From an uncultured Bacilli bacterium (GTDB lineage: Bacteria > Bacillota_I > Bacilli_A > RF39 > UBA660): DNA of 64,000 bases. The stretch lies in NCBI GenBank assembly GCA_934155645.1, contig CAKPHC010000003.1, positions 1 through 64,000 of the forward strand. Reading direction: 5' to 3'. The translations under genes were made by a program, and so were the position numbers. Below, one piece after another: positions 49,595 through 59,891 of the stretch (its first letter is position 1; each line of letters opens with the position of its first letter). Under the pieces are notes generated by a model that was given only the letters and a program-made list of their open reading frames with translations, was not told the origin of the DNA and did no database searches.

Positions 49595-50209
49595 ATGGAA
49601 AAATGGTTAGAATGGGCGATAGAGATTCAAAACCTAGCCCAAATAGGACTTACATACACTGATAATCCCTATGATGTAGAACGTTATGAAAGGTTAAGAG
49701 AAATAGCAAATGAAATGATTGCTGAAAAATCTAATATTCCAAAGGACAAAGTAAAAGAATTGTTTTGTAGTGAAATAGGTTATCCAACCCCTAAATTAGG
49801 CACAAGAGCTGCTATATTTAAGGATAACAAAATATTATTGGTTCATGAGAAAAATGATACGTGGTCACTTCCTGGTGGTTGGGTTGACGTATTACAATCA
49901 ATCGGTTCTAATACGATAAAAGAAGTAAAAGAGGAATCCGGCCTTGATGTTAAAGCAACTAAGATTATTGCTATTCAAGACCGTAATAAGCATAATAAAC
50001 CAGCATACCCTTATGGGATGTGTAAAGTATTTGTATTGTGTGAATTACTTGGTGGTACTTTTAAAGAAAATGTTGAAACAACAGAAATTAAGTATTTTGG
50101 ACAAGATGAATTACCAGATAACTTAGCAAATGAAAAAAATACTAAAGAACAAATTGAAATGTGTTTCAAAGCAGCTAATGATGATAATTGGCAAACAATA
50201 TTTGATTAA
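49595..50209 (+). CDS. NUDIX hydrolase
   Basis: NUDIX enzymes cleave nucleoside diphosphates linked to another group. This one has the N-terminal helical extension (WLEWAIEIQNLAQIGLTYTDNPYDVERYERLREIA) typical of a Firmicutes ADP-ribose-type subgroup. The box GGWVDVLQSIGSNTIKEVKEESGL (about 93-116) keeps the metal-binding EVKEE glutamates but has Lys for the usual Arg and Gln for the first Glu, as seen in this subgroup. AATGGAGG lies five bases before the ATG at 49595. The length, 204 residues, is normal. Confidence 0.85.
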   Translation: MEKWLEWAIEIQNLAQIGLTYTDNPYDVERYERLREIANEMIAEKSNIPKDKVKELFCSEIGYPTPKLGTRAAIFKDNKILLVHEKNDTWSLPGGWVDVLQSIGSNTIKEVKEESGLDVKATKIIAIQDRNKHNKPAYPYGMCKVFVLCELLGGTFKENVETTEIKYFGQDELPDNLANEKNTKEQIEMCFKAANDDNWQTIFD

Positions 50210-50227
50210 TAAGAAGTAGGTGAGATT

Positions 50228-51457
50228 ATGAAAAAGAATAACGCTTTAGGCATATTAGGAGCATTAATAGGAGCAATTTTATTTAGTATTCCTTGGATTA
50301 TAACTTATATATATTTAAATTATATTTTATCTTTACTTGCAATGGTAATTGCTTTTGGATCGTTTTATTTCTATAAATTATTCGGCGGAGAAATAACTAA
50401 AAAAACTAGTATTGTTGTTACAATTTCATCATTATTATCAATTACTTTAGCAACTTTTGTATTTATTCCTCTTTGTTTAATGCTAAAAGAAAATATTGCG
50501 ATAAATGCTGAAAATATTTCTTTAGTGTACCAAAATAGTGAATTTATTGGTGCCTTAGTTAGCGACTATCTAGTATCATTATTATTTACAGCTTTAGGTA
50601 TTGGGGGAATAATTAGAAGTATTAATCAACAAGCATACCAAGTAAATGGTTCTGAAATAAAAGATTTAACAAGCGACGATGTTCAAAGTATTTATGAAGA
50701 ATATGGAGCACTTAGTAAAGATAAAGCAGTACCTAATAGTCTTATCTTAGGTAGAGTACCATATAAAGAATTAAGACGTCTTGAAAAAGAAGGTATAATT
50801 GTACCAAAAGGAACTAAGAGTTACTTTGATATAGAAGCAGTTACTAATAAAGAAAAAGGAAAAGAAAATAGAAAAAAAGATATTAGAAACAGTGTAGTTA
50901 TAATTCTTGTAATAATCTTATTATCTGCTATATTAACAGGAATAGTAATTGCTTTGGATAATAGTGAAGATAATATCAATGTTAATGATAAGATAGAAAA
51001 TATGACAATAACTTATCAAGATCTTTCTCTTACTATACCAAATACATTTGTAAAGGATAAAGAAGAGGAAGGAAGTATAATATACTCTAACAACAATTAT
51101 GAAAATGATGCTGTATATCAAATAATGCTTGACTATTATACAACCAAAGAAAATGAAGATGGTAAACAACTTTTTGATGACTATGTAACATATTTAAAAG
51201 GATATTTCGAAATATTAGAAGAAAATAAAAGTACATCTGCCTTAGGAGGAGTTATCTATTTATTAAAATCAATAGAATACCCAAATGAGTATTACTATGT
51301 AAATGTTAACTATGATGATAAAGGACTTTATGCTATATCTTTTTATATATATATAGAAGATAATCGAGCAAAAGATGAAATAATTAATGAATTAAAAGAA
51401 GAAAGTAATACTTATTTATCAACACTTAAATACAATGGACAAGTTTTTGAAAGTTAA
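50228..51457 (+). CDS. multi-domain membrane protein of unknown function
   Basis: Four hydrophobic helices fill residues 1-140. A cytoplasmic middle (about 140-215) contains a helical segment, TSDDVQSIYEEYGALSKDKAVPNSLILGRVPYKELRRLEKEGII, which resembles a winged-helix or adaptor domain. One more helix (about 222-243) leads to an outer domain of 165 residues with a TYQDLSLTIPNTFVKD start, like PsbP-like or lipoprotein-type domains. I cannot name the family. AGGTGAG precedes the ATG, 18 bases after the NUDIX stop. Confidence 0.6.
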   Translation: MKKNNALGILGALIGAILFSIPWIITYIYLNYILSLLAMVIAFGSFYFYKLFGGEITKKTSIVVTISSLLSITLATFVFIPLCLMLKENIAINAENISLVYQNSEFIGALVSDYLVSLLFTALGIGGIIRSINQQAYQVNGSEIKDLTSDDVQSIYEEYGALSKDKAVPNSLILGRVPYKELRRLEKEGIIVPKGTKSYFDIEAVTNKEKGKENRKKDIRNSVVIILVIILLSAILTGIVIALDNSEDNINVNDKIENMTITYQDLSLTIPNTFVKDKEEEGSIIYSNNNYENDAVYQIMLDYYTTKENEDGKQLFDDYVTYLKGYFEILEENKSTSALGGVIYLLKSIEYPNEYYYVNVNYDDKGLYAISFYIYIEDNRAKDEIINELKEESNTYLSTLKYNGQVFES

Positions 51458-51484
51458 AATAAAAAATAAGCAGGAGAAGTACAA

Positions 51485-52123
51485 ATGAAAAAGAAGTTAA
51501 AAGATTATCTAGAAAATAATCACTCGTTTGATAAATTAACAATGCTTGGAATATTTAGTTTAATAATAGTAATAACTGGATGTTTTGGTTGGTTATATGA
51601 ATTTATTTTCTATTTTTTTAATGGTGGTATGAAAGAATTCTACTGGCGTGGTGGTAATTTCTTACCTTGGATTAATATCTATGCGACGGGTTCAATTATG
51701 TTATATTTCTTAACATATCGTCATCGTAAATATCCTTGGAAAGTATTTGTAATAAGTTTCTTTGCTTGTGGTATCTTAGAATACTTTTCAGGCCTAGGAA
51801 TGTATATTATAGGTGATGGATTAAGATGTTGGGACTATAACAGTGAAATATTAAACTTTGGTAACATTGGCGGATTTGTTTGTTTAAGAAGTGCATCTTT
51901 CTTTGCACTATCTAGTTTATTACTAATGTATGTAATAGTGCCTTTATGTTTTAAACTAGCAAAGAAAATGAATAAAAAGCTATTCTTAACAATAAGTTTT
52001 ACTCTATGCTCAATAATATTAATTGATGAATTTTATAACTTATTATTTGCAAGAATATTTCATCTTCCAAGAGCATCTACTATATATAAGAAAATAGGAC
52101 TTCGTTATGTAACTTTTAAGTAA
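51485..52123 (+). CDS. putative ABC-transporter-permease-like membrane protein (CmpB family)
   Basis: The 212-residue protein matches the pattern of the CmpB-like membrane family. The pattern runs GWLYEFIFYF, FYWRGGNFLPWINIYATGSI, CGILEYFSGLGMYI, LRCWDYNSEILNFGNIGGFVCLRSASFF. Five to six membrane helices are expected. Despite the common label, transport has not been shown for most members. AGGAG lies eight bases before the ATG, and the gene sits between two other membrane proteins in one probable operon. Confidence 0.75.
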   Translation: MKKKLKDYLENNHSFDKLTMLGIFSLIIVITGCFGWLYEFIFYFFNGGMKEFYWRGGNFLPWINIYATGSIMLYFLTYRHRKYPWKVFVISFFACGILEYFSGLGMYIIGDGLRCWDYNSEILNFGNIGGFVCLRSASFFALSSLLLMYVIVPLCFKLAKKMNKKLFLTISFTLCSIILIDEFYNLLFARIFHLPRASTIYKKIGLRYVTFK

Positions 52124-52132
52124 GGTGATAAA

Positions 52133-52792
52133 ATGACAAATAAAAAAGAAAGAATAAGTGTTCCTAAATATACTTTATCAGAAGAATTAATTAATTCTAT
52201 ATCACATGGTGTAGCAGCAGGATTAAGTATTTGGGGTCTTGTAATGCTTATAATAAAGGCTTCACATGAAAGTGCTTTAGCAGTAACAACCGTTACATTA
52301 TTTGCTACTACAATGATAATTTTATATACAATATCATGTATATATCATGCCTTATCTTCTAAGATAACTGGTAAAAAAGTAATGCGAGTAATTGATCACT
52401 GTAATGTGTTCTTACTTGTATTTGGAACAATTATACCCGTTGCATTAGTAGGAGTAAAAGGATATCTAGGATGGATTTACTTTGGAATAAGTGCTTTCTT
52501 TACAGTTCTTGGAATAACCTTTTCAGCTATTAACGTTGATAAAAATCAAAAACTTGAAGTTGTATGCCATTTAGTTAATGGTTGGGGAGCATTATTTTTT
52601 ATGAAACCTTTAAGTAATAACATCAGTTTAAGTGGTGCATTACTAGTAATACTAGGAGGTCTCTTATATTCATTAGGGGCTGTATTATATGGAGCTGGTT
52701 CTAAAAAGAAATATATGCACTCCGTCTTTCATTTCTTCTGTATCTTTGGTAGCATTTGTCATTATTTTGCCATATATTTATACGTATTATAA
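52133..52792 (+). CDS. hemolysin III / PAQR-family membrane protein
   Basis: Seven membrane helices carry the family's conserved polar residues: LINSISHG near the N-terminus, IDHCNVFLLVFGTIIP in the middle, and HSVFHFFCIFGSICHYFAIYLYV at the end. These His and Asp residues form a zinc site in related receptors. Bacterial members such as TrhA influence membrane lipid homeostasis. At 219 residues it is complete. AAGGTGATAAA precedes the ATG, nine bases after the CmpB-like gene. Confidence 0.88.
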   Translation: MTNKKERISVPKYTLSEELINSISHGVAAGLSIWGLVMLIIKASHESALAVTTVTLFATTMIILYTISCIYHALSSKITGKKVMRVIDHCNVFLLVFGTIIPVALVGVKGYLGWIYFGISAFFTVLGITFSAINVDKNQKLEVVCHLVNGWGALFFMKPLSNNISLSGALLVILGGLLYSLGAVLYGAGSKKKYMHSVFHFFCIFGSICHYFAIYLYVL

Positions 52793-52793
52793 G

Positions 52794-52818
52794 AGTTGAT
52801 TTACATCAACTTTTTTTT
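52794..52818 (+). terminator. Rho-independent terminator
   Basis: A perfect stem AGTTGAT/ATCAACT with a TTAC loop, followed by a long T run. Confidence 0.9.
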
Positions 52819-52889
52819 ATTTATTGCATTTTTTATTAGTTTTTGCAATAATATTTTCTGTGCTATAAATCATTAATTAAGGAGGATAT

Positions 52890-53594
52890 ATGGCTTATAT
52901 AGAATTTCGTGATGTAATTAAAGAATATAAAATGGGAGAAGTAACTATTACTGCTCTTGATAAAACTAATTTTGAAATAAATAAAGGAGAATTAGTTGTA
53001 ATAGTAGGTCCATCTGGTGCTGGAAAAACTACTGCATTAAACTTACTAGGAGGTATGGATAAAGCTAGTAATGGAACAATTCTAGTGGATAATAAAGATA
53101 TTACTAAATTAAAAAATAAAGAACTAATTAAATATCGTAGAGAAGATATAGGATTCGTTTTTCAATTTTATAATTTAGTACCTAATCTTACAGCATTAGA
53201 AAATGTTGAACTAGCAGTTCAAGTTTGTAAAAGAAAAGCATCAAGTCCTAAAAGTGTACTAAAAAAAGTTGGTCTAAAAGATAGACTTAATAACTTTCCG
53301 TCACAATTGTCAGGTGGAGAACAACAACGTGTTGCAATAGCAAGAGCAATTGCTAAAAATCCTAAAATCCTACTATGTGATGAACCAACCGGAGCTCTCG
53401 ATTATAATACTGGTAAACAAATATTAAAATTACTACAAGATACTGCAAGAAGTCTAGGTATGACTGTAATTATTATTACCCACAATAAAGCTTTAGCACC
53501 TATGGCAGATAAAGTAATCAGTTTCAAAAATGGTAAAAGTGAACAAATAACAATTAATGAAAATCCAACTTCTATTGAGGAGATTGATTGGTAA
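52890..53594 (+). CDS. ABC transporter ATP-binding protein (MacB/SalX type)
   Basis: The domain has Walker A GPSGAGKTT (about 40-48), Q-loop FQFYNLVPNLTALENVEL, signature LSGGEQQR (140-147) and Walker B CDEPTGALD (Asp near 164). This is the FtsE/LolD/MacB subgroup, which works with FtsX-like permeases in mechanotransmission, peptide resistance or lipoprotein handling. AAGGAGG precedes the ATG. The stop overlaps the permease start (TAATG), so the pair is one unit. Confidence 0.92.
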   Translation: MAYIEFRDVIKEYKMGEVTITALDKTNFEINKGELVVIVGPSGAGKTTALNLLGGMDKASNGTILVDNKDITKLKNKELIKYRREDIGFVFQFYNLVPNLTALENVELAVQVCKRKASSPKSVLKKVGLKDRLNNFPSQLSGGEQQRVAIARAIAKNPKILLCDEPTGALDYNTGKQILKLLQDTARSLGMTVIIITHNKALAPMADKVISFKNGKSEQITINENPTSIEEIDW

Positions 53595-55930
53595 TGAAAG
53601 CACTAACTAAAGACTCTTTAAGAGAAATACGTAAAAAGTTTAAAATATTTATATCAATTCTTTTTATGGCTTTGTTAGGAGTAGGTTTCTTTGCAGGTAT
53701 TAGAGCAACTACACCCGATATGCAAGAGACTATCAATAACTATTTTGATAATTCTAACGTAATGGACATAAATATTATGTCTAGAACAGGTTTTACTAAA
53801 GAAGATATAGAAAAGTTAAATAATATAAAAGAAATAGATAACATTGAATTAAATAACAGTTTTGATATGATTGGTAAAATAAATACAAGAGAACTTGCTC
53901 TTAAAGTAATAACTATTAATGATAATGTAAATAAATTAGTAATAGAAGAAGGTAGATTACCAGAAAATGATACTGAATGCGTAATAGATAGTAATAATAC
54001 TAAAGTATCAATTGGAGACACTGTAGAATTAAAGACTGATGATCCTAGAATTAAAAATAAAGAACTAAAAGTAGTAGGTATCGCCTCATCTCCATTATAT
54101 ATATCTAAAGATAGAGGTACTACCAGTCTAGCAAGTGGAATTATTGATTACTTCTTATATATTAATTCCAATAATGTCCTAGGAGACATTTATACCGATA
54201 TGTACTTAACGCTAGATAATACTTATGATTTATTTAGTGATGAATATAAAGATATAATAGATAGTACTACTAAAAAAATAGAAAAAATAAATAATAACTG
54301 GTACATATTTAATCTAGATGATAACATTGGATTCTCATCATATAGAGATGATACTTATAGAATAGAAAATATTGCTAAAATATTCCCAGTAATATTCTTT
54401 GTAGTAGCTATTCTTATAAGCCTTACTTCAATGACTAGGATGGTTGAAGAACAGCGTGGTGAAATAGGCACCTTAAAAGCTTTAGGATACAGCAATATTG
54501 CAATATCTAAAAAATATATTTTATATGCATCCCTTGCAACATTAATAGGGGGAGTATCTGGAATAATAATTGGCGTTAATCTAATACCTAGAATTATCTT
54601 TATAATGTATCAATTGATGTATAATACTGGTAACTTAATAGTAGGTTATAACTTAAAATATTCTCTTTTAGGTTTATTACTTGCGTATATCTGTATAATT
54701 GGTGCAGTTATATATGCTTGCTTAAAAGAAATGAGAAATAACCCAGCTGTTCTAATGCGCCCTAAAGCACCTAAAGCAGGTAAAAGAATTATGTTAGAGA
54801 AAATTTCGTTTATATGGAAAAGATTAAATTTCACCAATAAAGTAACATGTAGAAATATGTTTAGATATAAGAAAAGATTTTTAATGACTGTAATAGGTAT
54901 TATGGGATGTACTTCTCTAATTTTTGCTGGTTTTGGATTAAAAAACTCAGTAGGAAGTATCTTACCGCTTCAATATGGAAAAATATTTAAGTATGACATG
55001 CAACTAATACTAAGTACAGCCCAAAATAATAAAGAAATACCAGTCTTAAATAATGAAGATGTAGATAAATATACATTAGTTAAAATGGAAAGCAGTACTC
55101 TAAGTTTCAATAAAAAAGAAGAAAAAGACACTCAAATAATGGTAGTTGATAACGATATTAATGATTACATCAATATCGATCCAGATGGTTTAAAAGATGG
55201 AGTATACATAACTAAAAAAGTAGCAAGAGTCTTAAATATAAAAGAAAATGACTTTGTAGAAATAACTAATTCTAAAGGAATAAAAGCTAAAGTAAAAGTA
55301 GAAAAAATAACTGAGAACTATTTAAGACATTATATTTATATGAATAGTGATACTTATAACAATTTATTTAATGAAGAACCACTTTTAAATGTAGCACTCG
55401 TTAATACAAATGAACTAAATAAAAAAGAAGAGCAAAATCTTGCCAAAGAATTATTAAAAAGCAATTATTTTTCTAAAGTAATTATAACTACTGATATTGC
55501 TAATGCCCTAGATGATACCTTAGATAATATGAACTATGTTGTAGGAGTCTTAATCGTATCAGCAGGAATTCTAGCGCTTACTGTTTTATATAATTTATCT
55601 AATGTAAATATAAGCGAAAGAATAAGAGAACTTGCAACAATCAAAGTTTTAGGATTTTATGATAAAGAAGTTTACAATTACGTATCAAAAGAAAATACTG
55701 CTTTAACCATAATAGGTATTATTCTAGGACTATTCGGAGGATATTTCTTAACTATTGTTATTATTAAAACATGTGAACTTAATATATTAATGTTTCCAAC
55801 TAAAATAGATATGTGGTGTTATATAGTATCAGTAATAGTAACCGTAATATTTACAATTATAGTACAAATAATTAATTATTTTAATTTAAAGAAAATAGAT
55901 ATGATAGAGTCTTTAAAAAGTGTAGAATAA
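53594..55930 (+). CDS. FtsX-like ABC permease (BceB/MacB-related)
   Basis: The 778-residue protein has the standard layout. An N-terminal helix precedes an outer domain (about 40-260), and three helices form the first FtsX domain (about 265-385). A fourth helix precedes a second outer domain (about 440-640), and three helices form the second FtsX domain. VEEQRGEIGTLKALGYSN and ERIRELATIKVLGFYDKEVYNYV are the two coupling-helix regions that touch the ATPase. Two outer domains and about eight helices are typical of the long predicted-permease group. The start codon overlaps the ATPase stop. Confidence 0.88.
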   Translation: MKALTKDSLREIRKKFKIFISILFMALLGVGFFAGIRATTPDMQETINNYFDNSNVMDINIMSRTGFTKEDIEKLNNIKEIDNIELNNSFDMIGKINTRELALKVITINDNVNKLVIEEGRLPENDTECVIDSNNTKVSIGDTVELKTDDPRIKNKELKVVGIASSPLYISKDRGTTSLASGIIDYFLYINSNNVLGDIYTDMYLTLDNTYDLFSDEYKDIIDSTTKKIEKINNNWYIFNLDDNIGFSSYRDDTYRIENIAKIFPVIFFVVAILISLTSMTRMVEEQRGEIGTLKALGYSNIAISKKYILYASLATLIGGVSGIIIGVNLIPRIIFIMYQLMYNTGNLIVGYNLKYSLLGLLLAYICIIGAVIYACLKEMRNNPAVLMRPKAPKAGKRIMLEKISFIWKRLNFTNKVTCRNMFRYKKRFLMTVIGIMGCTSLIFAGFGLKNSVGSILPLQYGKIFKYDMQLILSTAQNNKEIPVLNNEDVDKYTLVKMESSTLSFNKKEEKDTQIMVVDNDINDYINIDPDGLKDGVYITKKVARVLNIKENDFVEITNSKGIKAKVKVEKITENYLRHYIYMNSDTYNNLFNEEPLLNVALVNTNELNKKEEQNLAKELLKSNYFSKVIITTDIANALDDTLDNMNYVVGVLIVSAGILALTVLYNLSNVNISERIRELATIKVLGFYDKEVYNYVSKENTALTIIGIILGLFGGYFLTIVIIKTCELNILMFPTKIDMWCYIVSVIVTVIFTIIVQIINYFNLKKIDMIESLKSVE

Positions 55931-56000
55931 ATTAATAAAAAATGGTGCAAATTTATTAAAAATATGTTATCCTTTATATAGAATAATAGAGGTGAGGTTT

Positions 56001-57629
56001 ATGAGTAAGCAATATACATTAGATGAAATAAAAGATATTGTTTCTAACGGTATCGTTACAACTACAAATTTAACAGATATTATTTCTAGTCTAAAAGATT
56101 ATGATTACAATAGTGAGATTAGAAAAATATTTATAAATCTATCTAATAATAAAGGATTACCAGAAACAGTAAGAGTAAACTTTAGAAATTTCGTCGATAG
56201 TTATGATGAACTTTATAAACCTAAAGAAGAACAAGTAGTAGAAGCAGAAGAACCTATAAAAGAAGAAGAAAAAGTAACAGAAGAAGTAGTCTTTGAACAG
56301 CCGGTAATTACTACTATCAATAATGAACCAGTAGTAGAAGAACCTAAAAAGAAGGAAGATGCTATTTCATTAGAAAATGATGCTGTTATGGGTGGGTTAA
56401 TCGCTTATGCAGCTACTAAAGGATTAAAAGTAATATCAAATAATCCTGGCATTAATGGTACTCCAGAAATATCATTAGAATTAACTTATGAATCTAAACC
56501 TTACATAGATAATTTATTACTAAGTTTATATGATAATAAAGAAGATATGAACGTAGAAATGAAAAGAATTCCTACAAGCGGTAAAGAAGTTTTATCATTA
56601 AGTGTTGATAATCCTAATTTAACAAGTCAAGAATTACAAGAACAAGGTAAAAAGATGTTTACTAGTATCACTGAAGTAATAAAAGATACTGATAAAGAAA
56701 AAGATTATGAAAAACAAATGCCACCTGAGTTAAAAAGCTTAAAAGATAAATTTGTTAATGATGACCCTAATATTCCCAATAAGGATTTTAAAGTAGGATT
56801 TAATTATACAAATGGAATAAAGAATTTCTATTTAGTAGCAGATTCTAAAGAAGAAGCTATAGAGATATCAGAACTAATGGGTTATGATGTTAAAAAAGAT
56901 AGAGGTGGCAATGTCTTTGAGATTGATACTGGCGATAAGAATATGACTAATACTAAATTAGATAAAGTAACAGAAGATATTAATTCTATAGATGAAGTAA
57001 AAGATACTGAAGTAGGTATCTCTGATGTAGATATTAATTACAATAATAAGCATTACAACAATGAGGATGAAGCTACAGTTATTGATTTTATTGAAGAAAG
57101 TAAAGACCCTGATAATATGTCAGTGGTACAAATAGATGTTCCTACATCTTCTCCTAATCAAAGGGTTGTTAACTTAGCAAGCGAAGATGGAACTCGTAAA
57201 ACAGTAGTATTCAATAATGGTAAAGACTTTGATGATTATACTCTCCCTAAAGTAGCAGAGAGTTTTGCTAAAGATTCAGGAGTTAATAGGGAAAATACTA
57301 ACAAAGTCAATGAAGGTAACAATAAATCAAGTTATGATGCTTTATCTAACGATAATACTTATTTAAGGATGAATAACTTTGATGATTCTACTGTAGATAA
57401 AGTAGATGATTATCTTCAAAATTATATGGTTGATGAAAAAGAAAATGAAAACGACAACAGTATGGGGAAAGCGCCTCAAAAAACTCTAGGGCCAGGACCT
57501 TATGGTGAACCTAGACCAACTAACAATAATAAGGAATCAGCTAAAGTATCTGCTTCAGCAATTATCCTTTTCACAGCTATAGTTATAGTAGGAATTCTAC
57601 TTGTTGCTGTAGTTTATGGAGTAATATAA
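56001..57629 (+). CDS. acidic tail-anchored protein of unknown function
   Basis: The 542-residue protein is mostly acidic and soluble, with a Glu/Val/Pro-rich linker (about 75-125) and one membrane helix at the very end (about 517-540, IILFTAIVIVGILLVAVVYG). The N-terminal 70 residues (TLDEIKDIVSNGIVTTTNLTDIISSLKDY) look like a small helical domain. There is no signal peptide, so it should be inserted by its tail with the bulk in the cytoplasm. AGGTGAG precedes the ATG at 56001 by four bases. It is followed after one base by a small membrane protein and then by the dockerin-containing surface gene, probably in one operon. Confidence 0.6.
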   Translation: MSKQYTLDEIKDIVSNGIVTTTNLTDIISSLKDYDYNSEIRKIFINLSNNKGLPETVRVNFRNFVDSYDELYKPKEEQVVEAEEPIKEEEKVTEEVVFEQPVITTINNEPVVEEPKKKEDAISLENDAVMGGLIAYAATKGLKVISNNPGINGTPEISLELTYESKPYIDNLLLSLYDNKEDMNVEMKRIPTSGKEVLSLSVDNPNLTSQELQEQGKKMFTSITEVIKDTDKEKDYEKQMPPELKSLKDKFVNDDPNIPNKDFKVGFNYTNGIKNFYLVADSKEEAIEISELMGYDVKKDRGGNVFEIDTGDKNMTNTKLDKVTEDINSIDEVKDTEVGISDVDINYNNKHYNNEDEATVIDFIEESKDPDNMSVVQIDVPTSSPNQRVVNLASEDGTRKTVVFNNGKDFDDYTLPKVAESFAKDSGVNRENTNKVNEGNNKSSYDALSNDNTYLRMNNFDDSTVDKVDDYLQNYMVDEKENENDNSMGKAPQKTLGPGPYGEPRPTNNNKESAKVSASAIILFTAIVIVGILLVAVVYGVI

Positions 57630-57630
57630 A

Positions 57631-57900
57631 ATGGAAAAACTAACAAATGACCAAAACATAAAAAATCTAAAAACAAGAAAAAATCTAAGAATACTAATTA
57701 TTATTTTTGGAATTATTACGATAGTATTATCAATATTATCATTAACAGTAAAACTAGGAATAGGGTATCCTTTAGTAGCATTTATAATTACTACTATCTT
57801 AACTAAAAAAAGAGAAAGTATTCCTATTAATATTAGTAAAAGCCTAGAAGCAAAAAGAATAGAAAAAGCAATGGAGAAAAATAAAAAGAAAAGAAAATAA
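57631..57900 (+). CDS. small two-span membrane protein
   Basis: The 89-residue product has two membrane helices (about 23-60, with a tight turn LTVKLGIGYP) and a strongly basic tail (KRIEKAMEKNKKKRK). No family is recognised. It starts one base after the upstream stop without its own clear ribosome site, so it probably depends on translation of that gene. It precedes the surface-protein gene by 17 bases. Confidence 0.55.
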   Translation: MEKLTNDQNIKNLKTRKNLRILIIIFGIITIVLSILSLTVKLGIGYPLVAFIITTILTKKRESIPINISKSLEAKRIEKAMEKNKKKRK

Positions 57901-57917
57901 CTATAGGAGCTGATAAA

Positions 57918-59891
57918 ATGTATAGACGAAAGACAACAGTAATAATAGTAATGTGTGTAATGATGCTTTTTATGGGGATAGGGTATGCAATATTATCAAC
58001 GAAATTAAATATAAATGGTAATACAGCAGTAACATCAACATGGAAAGTAGAATTTAGTGGAATAAGCGTAGCGTCAACCACCGGAGGAGCAACAAGTAAG
58101 TCAAGCAGTTATTCAGCAACTACAGTAAATTTTGAAGTAGATTTAGTACAACCAGGAGATGAATTAACATATAACGTTAATATAACAAACTATGGAGATA
58201 TAAAAGCAGAAGTAAAAGGAGCAACATATACAGCAACAGATAATGATGCAATATATGTAAGAATAAAGGGAATAGAAAAAGGAACGATATTAGAAAGTTG
58301 CGAAGGATTAACTACATGTCCAACAAAGACATTGACAATAACAGTAGGATACAATCCAGGAGTAGAAAAAGATCCAAGTAATAAGACAAAAGATATAAGT
58401 CTAACTTTACAAGTAGGACAATATATAGCAGGAAATCCAACAGAAAGTGGAGAATTAATTCCAGAAGTATCTGAATCATTAGTAACAAAAATATTAAGTA
58501 ATAATTCAGCAATGCCTGATACAAACATAGATTTTACTAAATCTAGTCCGGTTTTAATTTATAAAGAAAGCCATGCATCATCAACAACATCAACATCTTT
58601 TACAGCTTCAACAAAATATTATTTTTCAAATACCTATACTTTTGATAAAACAACGGGTTATTATAGTTTAGCAGGTGATATAGTGCAAGAAACATGGAGT
58701 TCAACAATGGTACAAAAATATCCATATACTTGTAAATCTACCTCTTCACCGAATTGTACAAATTCTATGTATAAGATGACATCATATTCAAGTTCGACTT
58801 CGGGATATGGTTACTATTATAGTTCTACATCCAACGATAAAGATAAAGCCGATAGAGGATCAAACGGACTTGGATTATATTATACTTCAACGAATACTGA
58901 AGATAATAAAGTGACATATTACTTTAGAGGAGCAGTAGAAAATAACTATGTATCTTTTGCAGGATTTACATGGAGAATAGTAAGAATAAACGAAGATGGA
59001 AGTGTAAGATTAATTAAGCAGGACACAATAGGCGAAAGTGTCTTTAGTAATTACAGTAGCGATAATGCATACATGGGATATATGTATGGAATAGCAGAAA
59101 CAAAACAAAAATATGGAGATGTAAACGGAGACGGAAGTATAACATCCGATGATGTTACAGCGGCAACTGCCTTAAAAGGACAGTCTGCATTTAATTCAAT
59201 AAATACATTGCTAGCAGATGTCAATTTTGATGGAGTTGTAAACGACGCTGATATAACACTTATTACAAATGCGGTTAGTGATTCTACAATTGACTTTTTA
59301 TCAAGCGCAACAAATGAACAGAGATACGCAAGAACTCATGCCAACGTAGTAAGCAGTGCAGTAAAAACAACATTAGACAATTGGTATGATGCTAATCTGG
59401 CAAACTATTCATCATATTTAGCTGATGCCGGTTTCTGCAACGACAGAATGTCAAATGACAGTACTTTATTAGTTGGTTCAACAGGCGGTAATTATGCGGT
59501 TGCTAGTAGAATCTATATGGGGGCAACTCCTCAATTTAAATGCAATCAAACAAATGATTTGTTTACTTTGAAAAATAGTAGCAAAGGTAATAAAGCATTA
59601 ACTAAAGCAATTGGATTGATAGCAGCTGATGAGGTTGTATATGCTGGAGCCAACGGATATGTAGCACACGGTGGTTCACAATATACAAAAAACTATTTAT
59701 GGGATAGTTTAAGTCAATGGACAATGACACCGTTTATGGGACCATATGGTGGGTACGTTTTTTATAACGGTAGCACTAATTTTAGCGGCTATACTTCCAA
59801 AATCAATGTTAAACCTGTAATCAATTTGAAATCAACAGTAACAGTATTAAGTGGAGATGGAACTAAAACTAATCCATATATTATTAATTAA
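57918..59891 (+). CDS. surface protein with lectin-like domain and embedded dockerin-like module (paralog 3)
   Basis: The N-terminus (YRRKTTVIIVMCVMMLFMGIGYA, then LSTKLNINGNTAVTSTWKVEF) and C-terminus (VKPVINLKSTVTVLSGDGT) match the two surface proteins at 19887 and 21442. Two segments are inserted relative to them. One is a Ser/Thr/Tyr-rich stretch at about 210-315. The other, at about 400-455, has two EF-hand-like loops, GDVNGDGSITSDD and ADVNFDGVVNDAD, which is the dockerin type I pattern and should bind calcium. Dockerins normally sit at protein ends and dock to cohesins; here it lies inside the lectin-like domain after the SDNAYMGYMYG strand. AGGAG precedes the ATG. There is no G tract upstream. 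Confidence 0.75.
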   Translation: MYRRKTTVIIVMCVMMLFMGIGYAILSTKLNINGNTAVTSTWKVEFSGISVASTTGGATSKSSSYSATTVNFEVDLVQPGDELTYNVNITNYGDIKAEVKGATYTATDNDAIYVRIKGIEKGTILESCEGLTTCPTKTLTITVGYNPGVEKDPSNKTKDISLTLQVGQYIAGNPTESGELIPEVSESLVTKILSNNSAMPDTNIDFTKSSPVLIYKESHASSTTSTSFTASTKYYFSNTYTFDKTTGYYSLAGDIVQETWSSTMVQKYPYTCKSTSSPNCTNSMYKMTSYSSSTSGYGYYYSSTSNDKDKADRGSNGLGLYYTSTNTEDNKVTYYFRGAVENNYVSFAGFTWRIVRINEDGSVRLIKQDTIGESVFSNYSSDNAYMGYMYGIAETKQKYGDVNGDGSITSDDVTAATALKGQSAFNSINTLLADVNFDGVVNDADITLITNAVSDSTIDFLSSATNEQRYARTHANVVSSAVKTTLDNWYDANLANYSSYLADAGFCNDRMSNDSTLLVGSTGGNYAVASRIYMGATPQFKCNQTNDLFTLKNSSKGNKALTKAIGLIAADEVVYAGANGYVAHGGSQYTKNYLWDSLSQWTMTPFMGPYGGYVFYNGSTNFSGYTSKINVKPVINLKSTVTVLSGDGTKTNPYIIN

